From: G965229605 sp965229605
GTDB taxonomy: Bacteria > Pseudomonadota > Alphaproteobacteria > CBDDJK01
Assembly: GCA_965229605.1 (NCBI GenBank)
Contig: OZ245892.1
Span: 1,674,001-1,738,000 of the forward strand
DNA length: 64,000 nucleotides
Reading direction: 5' to 3'
A program made the position numbers and the translations under genes. Positions 9,333 through 17,825 of this stretch are shown here, piece by piece (the stretch's first letter is position 1; every line of letters begins with the position of its first letter). The notes under the pieces are model-generated. The model had not been told where the DNA came from and searched no databases. It saw only the letters and a program-made list of their open reading frames with translations.

Positions 9333-10061
9333 ATGGAAAATAGTCTTTATATTGCTCTGTCCCGTCAGGCAGGCCTGCGCCGCGAGCTTGATGTGATTGC
9401 GCATAATATCGCAAACGTAGACACACCGGCTTTTAAGGCCGAGCGGGTTATTTTCAGAGAATATCTGTCCAAACCCAGTTATGGCGAGCAATATTCGTTT
9501 GTGGATGATGTTGGCAATGCGCGGGATCTTCAACCGGGTCATATGGTGACCACGAATAATGACCTGGATGTGGCACTGGCTTCGCAGGGTTATTTTGTGG
9601 TGGAGACTCCGCTTGGCGAGAGATACACGCGCCATGGCAGGTTTCAGCTGAATGCCGAGGGCGAGTTGGTGAACGGCAAGGGGTATCGTGTATTGGGTCA
9701 GGATGGGCCGATTACGATTAACAGCAATACGTCGGATGTTGAGATCACGGGCGATGCGGCGATTTCTGTGCCGGTTCTAGGCGTACTGGATACCTTGCGC
9801 ATTGTCGAGTTTGAGGACGAGGCAACTCTGCGGCGTGGTGCGAACAGTCTTTATATTGCAGAGCCTGATGCGGTGATCAACGAGGTTGAGCAGCCACGGG
9901 TTGTTCAAGGGATGCTGGAGGGGTCGAATGTGACGGGCATTCTGGAGATTACACGGATGATTCAGTCCAGCCGGACGTATGAAGGGGTTAATCAGTTCGT
10001 CAAGCGCGAGGACGAGCGTATTTTAAAAATGATTGAAAAGACCGGAACACCTTTTGGCTAG
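9333..10061 (+). CDS. flgF: Flagellar basal-body rod protein FlgF
   Basis: A 242-residue FlgF, a proximal rod subunit of the flagellar basal body. The start is the ATG at 9333 after a GGGAGG ribosome-binding site; an in-frame TTG three codons earlier lies inside that site and is rejected. The N-terminal flagellar rod motif is present (ANVDTPAFKAE, the 'NxANxxTxGFK' region), as is the central DLDVALASQGYFVVETP segment. The C-terminal helix with RTYEGVNQFVKREDERI is typical. It is exported by the flagellar type III system without a cleaved signal. flgG follows after 51 bases. Confidence 0.95.
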   Translation: MENSLYIALSRQAGLRRELDVIAHNIANVDTPAFKAERVIFREYLSKPSYGEQYSFVDDVGNARDLQPGHMVTTNNDLDVALASQGYFVVETPLGERYTRHGRFQLNAEGELVNGKGYRVLGQDGPITINSNTSDVEITGDAAISVPVLGVLDTLRIVEFEDEATLRRGANSLYIAEPDAVINEVEQPRVVQGMLEGSNVTGILEITRMIQSSRTYEGVNQFVKREDERILKMIEKTGTPFG

Positions 10062-10112
10062 AATTTTAAGAGGCATCAGGTTTCGTATGACACGTTGTAG
10101 AAAGGAATAGCC

Positions 10113-10898
10113 ATGCGGTCGCTGGATATCGGTGCAACAGGCATGTTGGCCCAGCAGCTTAATGTTGAGGTTATTTCCAACAATATCGCCAATATGAATA
10201 CGACGGCCTTTCAGCGGCGCCGGGCGGAGTTTCAGGATCTTTTGTATCAGAACATGCGCCGGGTGGGGGCTGATTCATCCGAGGCAGACACATTGGTCCC
10301 GGTCGGGGTGCAGGTCGGGCTTGGGGTCAAGACGGCGGCTGTTTACCGGATTGGCGAGCAAGGAAACCTGACCTTGACTGAAAATCCGCTTGATCTGGCG
10401 ATCAATGGTGAAGGTTATTTTATGATCACCATGCCATCAGGCGAAACGGCTTACACCCGGGCTGGCAGCTTTCAGCTTTCCAATAACGGAACAATCGTGA
10501 CCGCTGATGGCTATGAGTTGCAACCCGGTTTGACCATTCCTGAAAATACCATTGATATTGTCGTCAATCAGGCCGGACAGGTCTTTGCCACCATTGACGG
10601 AGAAACCGATCAGGCGGCTGTCGGCCAAATTCAGATTTCACGCTTCCCGAACGAGGCCGGGCTGCTGGCTATCGGGGATAATCTTTTGCTGGAAACCGCA
10701 GCCTCTGGCGCACCTGCCGTCGCAAACCCGGATAACCCCGGCTATGGGGCTATTCAGCAAAATTTCCTTGAGACCTCAAACGTCAATGTGGTGGAGGAAA
10801 TTACAAATCTGATCACGGCTCAACGGGCCTATGAGATGAACTCCAAGGTGATCGAAACATCTGACCAGATGCTCGCAACCATGACCAATCTGCGATAA
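10113..10898 (+). CDS. flgG: Flagellar distal rod protein FlgG
   Basis: A 261-residue FlgG, the distal rod subunit. The N-terminus reads MRSLDIGATGMLAQQ, followed by SNNIANMNTTAFQRRRAEF, the family signature. The middle contains LDLAINGEGYFMI, and the C-terminus ends with the export and packing helix (LITAQRAYEMNSK, then DQMLATMTNLR). Length is the standard 260 or so. It lies between flgF and flgA in the usual alphaproteobacterial order and is preceded by an AAAGGAA ribosome-binding site. The polar rod is assembled outside the inner membrane through the type III export gate. Confidence 0.97.
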   Translation: MRSLDIGATGMLAQQLNVEVISNNIANMNTTAFQRRRAEFQDLLYQNMRRVGADSSEADTLVPVGVQVGLGVKTAAVYRIGEQGNLTLTENPLDLAINGEGYFMITMPSGETAYTRAGSFQLSNNGTIVTADGYELQPGLTIPENTIDIVVNQAGQVFATIDGETDQAAVGQIQISRFPNEAGLLAIGDNLLLETAASGAPAVANPDNPGYGAIQQNFLETSNVNVVEEITNLITAQRAYEMNSKVIETSDQMLATMTNLR

Positions 10899-10911
10899 GT
10901 GGATTGATATC

Positions 10912-11673
10912 ATGCGCTTTTTCCTGTTCTGTATGACATTCCTGACCATTGTCCTGTTTGGGAAAATATCCGGGGCCGCCGCCTTTAGCCAGACCCAGGC
11001 CCTTGACCTGCTGGGAAGCTATATCGAACATCAGGCCCGCCCGGCTATCCAGGCTGCGATTGGACTCCCCGAAAGCGACCCGGTTGAACTTGATATTATG
11101 ATCGACTGGCCAGATGGAGGCCAGATGCTCTCAAGCCATCAAAGCGGGGAAATTGAACTTTTCAAAATTGATCCGACTGGCCGCTATTTTGCTGCCTCGC
11201 TGGCTTTGCCCAATCGCCGGGCCCCGGTTGAGCGCGTAACCGTCACCGGTCAGCTAACCCCCATGCGCCGGACCGCTGTACCCCGCCAGCGCATTGCCCG
11301 GGGAACACGTTTGCGCCAGGAAGATTTTACAGAAATCCGTGTGCCGGTTGATTCCAAAATGACCTATCGAAATGTCAAACATGGCCTGAGCTGGGAAGAA
11401 CTTGACGGCATGGAAGCCGCACGCAGCCTTTCCCCCATGCGCCCGGTCAAAGCAGACTGGGTGCGCCCGCCACAACTGGTCAAGCGCGGCAGCCAGGTCC
11501 TGATTGAACTGATCGCCCCCTCCATGCGGCTTTCCCTGATGGGGGTGGCTCTTGAAAATGGCGGCGAGGGCGAGACCATCCGTGTCCGCAACCCGCAAAG
11601 CCGGGTCGAAATCGAAGGCATCGTGGTTGGCGAAAACCGGCTTCAACTCATTCAACTTGGCAGCGGGGCCTGA
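10912..11673 (+). CDS. flgA: Flagellar P-ring assembly chaperone FlgA
   Basis: A 253-residue FlgA. The N-terminus is a Sec signal peptide (about residues 1-27, ending near AAAFS), consistent with a periplasmic chaperone for P-ring (FlgI) assembly. The C-terminal SAF-like domain includes RQRIARGTRLRQEDF and the final VRNPQSRVEIEGIV segment, both characteristic. It starts 13 bases after the flgG stop and ends two bases before flgH, so all four genes are probably one transcript. Its client FlgI is not encoded in this window. Confidence 0.92.
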   Translation: MRFFLFCMTFLTIVLFGKISGAAAFSQTQALDLLGSYIEHQARPAIQAAIGLPESDPVELDIMIDWPDGGQMLSSHQSGEIELFKIDPTGRYFAASLALPNRRAPVERVTVTGQLTPMRRTAVPRQRIARGTRLRQEDFTEIRVPVDSKMTYRNVKHGLSWEELDGMEAARSLSPMRPVKADWVRPPQLVKRGSQVLIELIAPSMRLSLMGVALENGGEGETIRVRNPQSRVEIEGIVVGENRLQLIQLGSGA

Positions 11674-11675
11674 CT

Positions 11676-12452
11676 ATGACCTTGCGCAAAAGCCTCTTTC
11701 GCTCTTTACAGATTTACCCGCTGATGGCTGCGACCTTGAGCGGGTCTTTGCTTCTGTCCGGCTGCAACACACTCCAACGCCTGACCGAAGTCGGCGAAAA
11801 ACCCGAACTCAACCCCATAGAAAACCCCCACCATAGCCCAACCTATCAGCAAGTCTCCATGCCCATGCCAAAAGTGCAAGTGGCCTATGCCAGCCCCAAT
11901 TCACTCTGGCGGTCTGGAAGTCGCTCCTTCTTCAAAGACCTGCGGGCCTCTCAAATCGGCGATATCGTCACCGTCGTCATCTCAATCGATGATCAGGCCG
12001 ATATCAGCAATACCTCCCAGCGCACACGAACCAGCGGCGATGCGCTTTCTATCGGCGGACTGGGCGGGTTTGAAAATGCACTCGGCACCATACTCCCGGA
12101 ATCCGTTGATCCCGAAAATCTGATATCAACCGGCTCAACCCTGAATAACAACGGCAGCGGAACAATCTCGCGCGATGAACAGATCGACCTGCAAGTCGCC
12201 GCAACCGTTATTCAGGTCCTCCCCAACGGCAATCTGGTCATTCAAGGCACCCAGGAAACCCGGGTCAATTTTGAAGTCCGCGAGCTTGGGGTCAGCGGGA
12301 TTATTCGCTCCCGCGATATTTCAAGCCAGAACACCATCAGCTATGAACAGATTGCCGAAGCCCGCTTGTCCTATGGCGGCAAAGGCCACCTCAGCGATAT
12401 TCAGGAACCACGCTGGGGATCACAGATTGTTGATGCGATTGTGCCGTTTTAA
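11676..12452 (+). CDS. flgH: Flagellar L-ring lipoprotein FlgH
   Basis: A 258-residue FlgH, the outer-membrane L-ring protein. It has a basic start, a hydrophobic stretch and a lipobox LSGC (Cys about residue 30), so it should be a lipoprotein. The body contains FFKDLRASQIGDIVTVVI and GTQETRVNFEVRELGVSGIIR, diagnostic for FlgH, and ends with QEPRWGSQIVDAIVPF. It is the last gene of the flgFGAH cluster; the next gene (ccmI) is convergent with only 17 bases between stops. flgI, often next, is absent. Confidence 0.96.
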   Translation: MTLRKSLFRSLQIYPLMAATLSGSLLLSGCNTLQRLTEVGEKPELNPIENPHHSPTYQQVSMPMPKVQVAYASPNSLWRSGSRSFFKDLRASQIGDIVTVVISIDDQADISNTSQRTRTSGDALSIGGLGGFENALGTILPESVDPENLISTGSTLNNNGSGTISRDEQIDLQVAATVIQVLPNGNLVIQGTQETRVNFEVRELGVSGIIRSRDISSQNTISYEQIAEARLSYGGKGHLSDIQEPRWGSQIVDAIVPF

Positions 12453-12469
12453 GGCCTAAGCCTTTAATT

Positions 12470-13351
12470 CTATTCCCCTATTTCTTTTTGGGCTTCATCC
12501 AGACGCGCCGCTATCAGTTCTCGCCAGGGGGCATCAGCCGGGGTCGCCTCCAGCAAGGCCTGCCACGCCAAAATCGCTTGCGCTCGCTCTCCCTTGAGCC
12601 AGCGCACTTCTGCCAGATAAAAGATCGGTTGCGGCAATAAAGGATCAAGACGACCCGCCTGCTCAAAAAGCGCAATCGCTTCATCAGTTGGCTTACCACC
12701 GGCTTGCCGGGTCAATAACTCCGCAAGCTGCGCAATCGCTATAGCCTTGTCCGCCTCCCCGACCTGCGAAATCCAGGTGCGAAGGGTCGCAACCGCCGCT
12801 TCTGCCTGCCCGGCCGCAAACAGACTTTGCGATAACAACTGCCAGGCAACCGCATCCTCGGGATGAGTCTCCAGCCGTTTGCGTAACCGGGTAATAACCT
12901 TTTCTGCCGTCTGATCAGGATTTTGAATCAACTCATGCAAACGCTGGGTATGATCGGCCATACGCGGCCAGTCCCGCATCCCCGGGGACCCCAGAATAGC
13001 ATAAAGCCCGAAAGCGATAACCGGAACAGATAAAAGCACGGCAAAAAAAGCTATAGAGGATAAAGGACGCTGTTTCTCCGGCTCTCTTGCCGCATTGTCA
13101 CGCAATTCCTCCAGCAGTCGCCGTTCAATCTCGCGGCTGGCCTGAACAACCTCCGCTTTTGAAATCAGACCTTTTTCATGATCGGTCTTAAGGGCTGCAA
13201 GCTGGTCCTGCCGGAAAGCAATGGTTTCCTTTTCACCCCTCATATCAGCAGGGGACACACCTTTGCCTTTGCCCTCCCGCATAGAAGGAAAGACAATCAG
13301 GCCCAGGCAGAAAAGACATAAAAGCCCGCCAAGAATATAAACAAGACTCAT
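12470..13351 (-). CDS. ccmI: Cytochrome c biogenesis protein CcmI (CycH)
   Basis: A 293-residue CcmI. It begins with a membrane helix (about residues 3-20) and has a second helix near residues 97-118 (SIAFFAVLLSVPVIAFGLYAI). Between them is a short leucine-zipper-like cytoplasmic loop, and after them a periplasmic TPR-rich domain (about residues 130-290). CcmI chaperones apocytochrome c to the CcmFH haem lyase in system I maturation. It starts two bases after the ccmH stop, so the pair is cotranscribed. The other ccm genes (ccmE, ccmF, ccmG) are not adjacent on this side. Confidence 0.9.
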   Translation of the reverse strand: MSLVYILGGLLCLFCLGLIVFPSMREGKGKGVSPADMRGEKETIAFRQDQLAALKTDHEKGLISKAEVVQASREIERRLLEELRDNAAREPEKQRPLSSIAFFAVLLSVPVIAFGLYAILGSPGMRDWPRMADHTQRLHELIQNPDQTAEKVITRLRKRLETHPEDAVAWQLLSQSLFAAGQAEAAVATLRTWISQVGEADKAIAIAQLAELLTRQAGGKPTDEAIALFEQAGRLDPLLPQPIFYLAEVRWLKGERAQAILAWQALLEATPADAPWRELIAARLDEAQKEIGE

Positions 13352-13353
13352 TG

Positions 13354-13866
13354 TTAACGGGTTTTATCAGAAGCTGGGCGGTTTAACAGCTGATCCAGTT
13401 CAGCCCGTTCTTCGCTGGTGAGGGCTGGGGCCGCTTTTTTACGCCTGCGGCTTTTTTGAGCCCACCAGATCAGGCCGCCGCCAAAAAGCACCGCAATCAG
13501 GGGGGCAGCCCAAAGCAGCAGACTATGCGCTTTAAAAGGCGGTTTCAACAGGACATAATCGCCATAACGATCAACCAGATATTGCCGGACCTCGGCATTG
13601 CTGTCACCTGCCACCAATCGCTCCCGGATCAAAAGCCGCAAGTCACGCGCAAGATCAGCATCCGAATCATCAATCGCCTGATTTTGACAGACCAGACAAC
13701 GAATACCCGTTGAAATATCCCGCGCCCGCGTTTCTAACGCCGGGTCAGACAGGACTTCATCCGGCATCAGGGCAAAAAGCGGACGCACCTCCAGCAGACT
13801 ACAGGCCAGAATAAATACAAAAAGGCCCGATAGAAAAGAAAAGCGCCAATTTTCCTTAAAAATCAC
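13354..13866 (-). CDS. ccmH: Cytochrome c maturation thiol-reductase CcmH
   Basis: A 170-residue CcmH (CycL). The start is a GTG. A signal anchor covers about residues 9-28, the thioreductive motif RCLVCQNQ supplies Cys57 and Cys60, and a second membrane helix lies near residues 116-136, followed by a basic tail. It reduces the CXXCH cysteines of apocytochrome c in the periplasm before haem attachment. The region between the motif and the second helix (DADLARDLRLLIRERL) is the conserved three-helix bundle. It is followed directly by ccmI. Confidence 0.93.
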   Translation of the reverse strand: MIFKENWRFSFLSGLFVFILACSLLEVRPLFALMPDEVLSDPALETRARDISTGIRCLVCQNQAIDDSDADLARDLRLLIRERLVAGDSNAEVRQYLVDRYGDYVLLKPPFKAHSLLLWAAPLIAVLFGGGLIWWAQKSRRRKKAAPALTSEERAELDQLLNRPASDKTR

Positions 13867-13878
13867 TTTTCTTGAAAC

Positions 13879-14205
13879 TCAATGCGCAGCGTCCCCATTG
13901 CGCATCACCTGCTCATAGCGGGCCTTTTGCTCCGGCGTGGCATCGGTTTTATATTTCGCCTGCCACTCCTTATAATCCATCCCGTAAATATGCGCGCGGG
14001 CAGCCATATTATCCATATCAATCCCCTCCGCCTGCGCAGCCTCCGCATACCAGCGACTCAGGCAATTCCGGCAAAAACCCGCCAGATTCATCATATCAAT
14101 ATTCTGCACATCGCTGCGCCGCTGAAGATGCGCCATCAATTTGCGAAAAGCCGCCGCTTCTATTTTATCTTGCGTTTGCTGGCTGTCCTGCGTTTGCTGG
14201 TCCAT
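13879..14205 (-). CDS. DUF1244 family protein
   Basis: A 108-residue protein whose central part matches the DUF1244 family of proteobacteria: AAAFRKLMAHLQRR, then FCRNCLSRWY and the GMDYKEWQAKYK segment. The CxxC-like FCRNC could bind a metal. Function is unknown. The N-terminus is Gln/Asp-rich and probably disordered (a QQTQDSQQTQD run). It ends 12 bases before the ccmH start on the same strand, so it may be cotranscribed with ccmH-ccmI, but no functional link is evident. Confidence 0.85.
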   Translation of the reverse strand: MDQQTQDSQQTQDKIEAAAFRKLMAHLQRRSDVQNIDMMNLAGFCRNCLSRWYAEAAQAEGIDMDNMAARAHIYGMDYKEWQAKYKTDATPEQKARYEQVMRNGDAAH

Positions 14206-14322
14206 CTTATCTCTCCTTTTTATCCTGTGTATTTCTTGATTATTGTCTCTTTATTTTGAATGATATATAGCTGAAAGGGCTTTTATTTAGCAAGCAACTC
14301 TTGCCTTTCGGGAGACCAGCCA

Positions 14323-14727
14323 ATGACAAAAACAGCAACCGGAGTCCATACCGGGTCATGCGCTTGTGGCGGGGTGGCCTATCAGGTTGAAGACGGCTTT
14401 GATGAGCTGGTTGCCTGCCATTGCGGGCAATGCCGCAAAATGTCCGGGCATTATTATGCTGCCGCACGGACCCTGCGTACGAATTTCACCCTCACCCGGC
14501 AGGAAACGCTGCGCTGGTATCAATCCTCTGACGTGGCAGAGCGTGGCTTTTGCCATAAATGCGGAAGCGTTCTATTCTACCGGCTGCTGGAGGGGAAAAA
14601 TATCTCGGTCTCCGCCGGGTCGATTGATGACCCGGTAGGCATCCAGATATCAAAACATATTTTTGTTGCCGATAAAGGCAATTATTACACAATCGCTGAT
14701 GATCTGCCAAAAATTGATAAATTTTAA
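14323..14727 (+). CDS. GFA (CENP-V/Gfa-like) zinc protein
   Basis: A 134-residue protein of the GFA family with its zinc-binding cysteine pattern: GSCACGG (about residue 12), CHCGQCRKMSG (about residues 33-43) and FCHKCGS (about residue 78). The founding member spontaneously joins glutathione and formaldehyde, but most homologues have no proven activity. It is the first gene of a plus-strand run and lies 18 bases before an amidohydrolase gene. A link between the two is not established. Confidence 0.9.
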   Translation: MTKTATGVHTGSCACGGVAYQVEDGFDELVACHCGQCRKMSGHYYAAARTLRTNFTLTRQETLRWYQSSDVAERGFCHKCGSVLFYRLLEGKNISVSAGSIDDPVGIQISKHIFVADKGNYYTIADDLPKIDKF

Positions 14728-14745
14728 TTTGGACCCCTATAACCA

Positions 14746-16074
14746 ATGACCGTAACTGATATTGACCTGCTTGTAACCGGGGCCACCGTCGTCACCTGCG
14801 ATGAGGATCAGCAGGTTATTTATAACGGCGGGCTGGTGGTTAAAAATGGCCGAATTGAGCAGATTGGCACCGATAAAGACCTTGCGCCTTTTAAAGACAA
14901 AGCCCGGCAAGTGTTGGAACTCAATGGATCAATCCTTATGCCCGGCCTGATCAATCTCCATTGCCATGCAGCCGACAGTCTCTTTCGCGGGCTGGTTGAA
15001 AATCTGCCGCTTGAGCCCTGGCTTCAAAAAGTATGGAAAGCCGAAGCCGCCATCGTCAAGCCAGACACCGTGCGCCTTGGCAGTCGGCTTGGCTTTGCCG
15101 AACTGTTACTGGCTGGCACCACAACCGTTGTCGATATGTTTTTTTACCCGGAAGAAATCGCAGCGGCAGCCCATGATCTTGGTATTCGCACGGTCTGCGG
15201 GCCTGTCTTTATGCTGCCCCCCGGACTTCAAGCCGCAAAACAAAAGCCGCCCGGTCAGGCCGCAGACGATTTCCTGTCAGACTATCAAAATGATCCACTG
15301 GTGACCCCGGCCCTGATGCCGCATGGCTGTTACACGGTTGAACCCGATGTCCTGGTCAAGGCCTATGAACTGGCAGAAAAATATGATGCCCTCTTTACCA
15401 TTCATGCTGCCGAAACCATCGCTGAACAGGAAACCGTTACCTCCCGTTATGGTCGTTCAGTGATTCGGCATCTTGATCATTTGGGACTTTTGGGCCCAAA
15501 GTCATTGCTGGCCCATTGCGTGGTGCTTGATGACGAAGAAATAGAAATTCTGTCAGACCGAAAAGCAACGGTGGCCCATAATCCGGTTTCCAATCTGAAA
15601 CTTGGCTCCGGGCTGGCCCCGATCCCGGATTTTCTGACCGCCGATATTTGTGTCGGGCTTGGCACCGATGGGGCGATCAGCGGCAATGACCTGGACCCCT
15701 GGTTGTCGATGCGCCTGGCCTCACTTTTACCGCGTGGGGACAGGCGGCAAGCCGACCTGATTCCGGGTGAAAAAGCCCTGGAGATGGCAACCCGCAACGG
15801 GGCCATGGCACTTGGTAAAATAGACCAGTTGGGCAGTCTGGAAGCTGGCAAGGCCGCAGATTTTATTGTTGTGGAGATGACCGGGGCCCATGCTGTTCCC
15901 TGTTTTGATCCGATAACCCATCTGGTGTTTTCGGCCAGTCGCTCCGATGTGCGCGATGTCTTTATTGCCGGAGAGCAGGTGGTCAAAGACCGCCGCCTGA
16001 CGCGCTGTGATATCCAAGAAACGCTGGATGAAGTGCGCACCCTGACCCCGGCGATTGCGGCGACACTTGCCTGA
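14746..16074 (+). CDS. Amidohydrolase of the MtaD/TrzA/SsnA type
   Basis: A 442-residue metal-dependent hydrolase of the amidohydrolase superfamily. The metal ligands are recognisable: HCHAADS (HxH motif, near residue 74), TIHAAE (His about 219), LLAHCV (His about 256) and LGTDGA (Asp about 305). This set is typical of the methylthioadenosine/S-adenosylhomocysteine deaminase and chlorohydrolase branch, which deaminates purine-like or triazine substrates. The N- and C-terminal beta-sandwich pieces are present. The substrate cannot be read from sequence. It is followed by kdsD after 17 bases. Confidence 0.87.
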   Translation: MTVTDIDLLVTGATVVTCDEDQQVIYNGGLVVKNGRIEQIGTDKDLAPFKDKARQVLELNGSILMPGLINLHCHAADSLFRGLVENLPLEPWLQKVWKAEAAIVKPDTVRLGSRLGFAELLLAGTTTVVDMFFYPEEIAAAAHDLGIRTVCGPVFMLPPGLQAAKQKPPGQAADDFLSDYQNDPLVTPALMPHGCYTVEPDVLVKAYELAEKYDALFTIHAAETIAEQETVTSRYGRSVIRHLDHLGLLGPKSLLAHCVVLDDEEIEILSDRKATVAHNPVSNLKLGSGLAPIPDFLTADICVGLGTDGAISGNDLDPWLSMRLASLLPRGDRRQADLIPGEKALEMATRNGAMALGKIDQLGSLEAGKAADFIVVEMTGAHAVPCFDPITHLVFSASRSDVRDVFIAGEQVVKDRRLTRCDIQETLDEVRTLTPAIAATLA

Positions 16075-16091
16075 ATGGAGTCCTCCCTTCA

Positions 16092-17117
16092 ATGACCTCT
16101 GATTTAAAATTTACTGATGTGCCGGAAATTGGAATCCGTGTTCTTTCCTGTGAAGCCGAAGCGGTTGCGGCTCTGGCTGATCAACTTAAAAAAGACAATG
16201 ATTTTCAACAGCAATTTATAAATGCAGCCACGCATCTTTATGCGCTTGGGCTGGACGGCAAGCAGGACAGTTCTGCCCGGCCGGGACGCTTAATTGTCAC
16301 CGGGATTGGGAAATCCGGCCATATCGCTCAAAAGATTGCCGCCACCTTTGCCTCAACCGGCACCCCGGCCCAGTTCGTTCATCCGGCAGAAGCCAGTCAC
16401 GGCGATTTAGGGATGATCACACAAAAAGATACACTTCTGGCCCTGTCAAACTCTGGCGAAACGGCCGAACTTGCGGTTATTCAGGAATATGCCCGGCGAC
16501 ATGACATTACCCTGATTGCCATGACATCTGTGGCGACCAGCTCTTTGGCCAAAGCCGCAACAATCCTGTTGTCACTGCCCGCAAAGCCCGAAGCCGGAAT
16601 TGTCAGACTGGCCCCGACAACCTCCACCACCATGATGCTTGCCCTTGGCGATGCACTGGCGATTGCGGTGATGGAAAAACGCCGGTTCGGTGCAAAGGAA
16701 TTTCGGGTTTTCCATCCTGGTGGACAGTTGGGACAGCAGCTTCAACGGGTGGAATCAATCATGCATACGGGCGATGAATTGCCCCTGATCACACCGGATC
16801 AACCGGTTAAAAATTCTATTCTTTGCATGACCGCCGGACGTTTTGGCTGTGTTGGCGTGATTGATGAGGCAGGAGACCTGATCGGTATTGTCACCGATGG
16901 GGACTTGCGTCGCCAGATTAAAGACCCGGATTTCATGACCCGGCCAACCGGGGAGATTATGACACCAGGCCCCAAAACCCTCCCAAAAGATGAGCTGGCG
17001 GGTCAAGCCTTGGCCCTGATGAACAAGAACAACATCACCGTTTTATTTATTGTCGAAGAAAAGAAACCCTGCGGCATTTTGCATATCCATGACCTGCTGC
17101 GGCGCGGAGTTGCCTGA
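16092..17117 (+). CDS. kdsD: Arabinose-5-phosphate isomerase
   Basis: A 341-residue KdsD/KpsF protein: an N-terminal SIS domain (about residues 45-200) followed by two CBS domains (about residues 215-340). Diagnostic stretches are GIGKSGHIAQKIAATF, HPAEASHGDLGMI, SNSGET and FHPGGQLG. It isomerises ribulose-5-phosphate to arabinose-5-phosphate, the first step toward Kdo for lipopolysaccharide. The adjacent lptC is consistent with an envelope-assembly unit. Length matches the family. Confidence 0.95.
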   Translation: MTSDLKFTDVPEIGIRVLSCEAEAVAALADQLKKDNDFQQQFINAATHLYALGLDGKQDSSARPGRLIVTGIGKSGHIAQKIAATFASTGTPAQFVHPAEASHGDLGMITQKDTLLALSNSGETAELAVIQEYARRHDITLIAMTSVATSSLAKAATILLSLPAKPEAGIVRLAPTTSTTMMLALGDALAIAVMEKRRFGAKEFRVFHPGGQLGQQLQRVESIMHTGDELPLITPDQPVKNSILCMTAGRFGCVGVIDEAGDLIGIVTDGDLRRQIKDPDFMTRPTGEIMTPGPKTLPKDELAGQALALMNKNNITVLFIVEEKKPCGILHIHDLLRRGVA

Positions 17118-17126
17118 ACAAGACCA

Positions 17127-17822
17127 ATGGCACAGACTCTGGAACCATCCGTGACAGGCGCAAGCGGAACCCATCCACAAGCGCGATCTGGCTTGATTAT
17201 CCGTCAACGCCGCCAGCATGGACCGCGCACCAAACGATGGTGGATTTCCCTGCTTAAGCTATTTTTGCTTTCCCTGTCTGCGGCCTTGATTTTATTGATG
17301 CTTTTCTGGCCTGCATTCAACAGCAGCGATGAATCCGGACTCAGTGCTCCGCTTGAGTCCTTTCTTGAAGAAAGCCTGGGCCAGCTGCTTGTCAAGGAAG
17401 CCCGCATCAATCTGACTGATACCGATGGCCGCCCCTATATGGTGACGGCAAAAGAAATCATCCAGAATGCCGAGCAGGATAATCTATATGATCTCCGCAA
17501 TCCTGTGGCTGATCTGATCACGCCCGATTTTAAATGGGGTGTTGTCGAAGCAAAGGCCGGTGCATTTGACCAGATTAATAATTCACTGCGGCTGACGGGG
17601 GATGTGACTTTTGATCATGCCGATGGCTATCAGTTATTAACCGATGATCTTCATATTGATTTCAAAGAAGGTCATGCCGAATCAACCAGCCAGACTTTTG
17701 GTCAAGGGACGATTGGTCAGTTCACAGCCGATGGATTTTTCATTGAAGACCGCGGGCGGGTTTTACGCCTGAAAGGCAAAAGCCAGGTAACCAGCCATCT
17801 TGACGACGGCACGCCAGATTGA
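17127..17822 (+). CDS. lptC: LPS export protein LptC
   Basis: A 231-residue LptC-like protein. A basic cytoplasmic N-terminus (about 40 residues) is followed by one membrane anchor (about residues 44-62) and a periplasmic domain containing NPVADLITPDFKWGVVEAKAGAF and TADGFFIEDRGRVLRLKG, as in alphaproteobacterial LptC. LptC relays lipopolysaccharide from LptB2FG to LptA. It follows kdsD by nine bases. Unusually, the expected lptA-lptB-rpoN genes do not follow: the next gene, motB, is convergent with three bases between stops. Confidence 0.88.
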   Translation: MAQTLEPSVTGASGTHPQARSGLIIRQRRQHGPRTKRWWISLLKLFLLSLSAALILLMLFWPAFNSSDESGLSAPLESFLEESLGQLLVKEARINLTDTDGRPYMVTAKEIIQNAEQDNLYDLRNPVADLITPDFKWGVVEAKAGAFDQINNSLRLTGDVTFDHADGYQLLTDDLHIDFKEGHAESTSQTFGQGTIGQFTADGFFIEDRGRVLRLKGKSQVTSHLDDGTPD

Positions 17823-17825
17823 GAA

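Noticed and set aside
12451..12470. AAGGC-CTAA-GCCTT as a bidirectional terminator between flgH and ccmI
   Set aside because: Five base pairs and no T-run are too weak to call.
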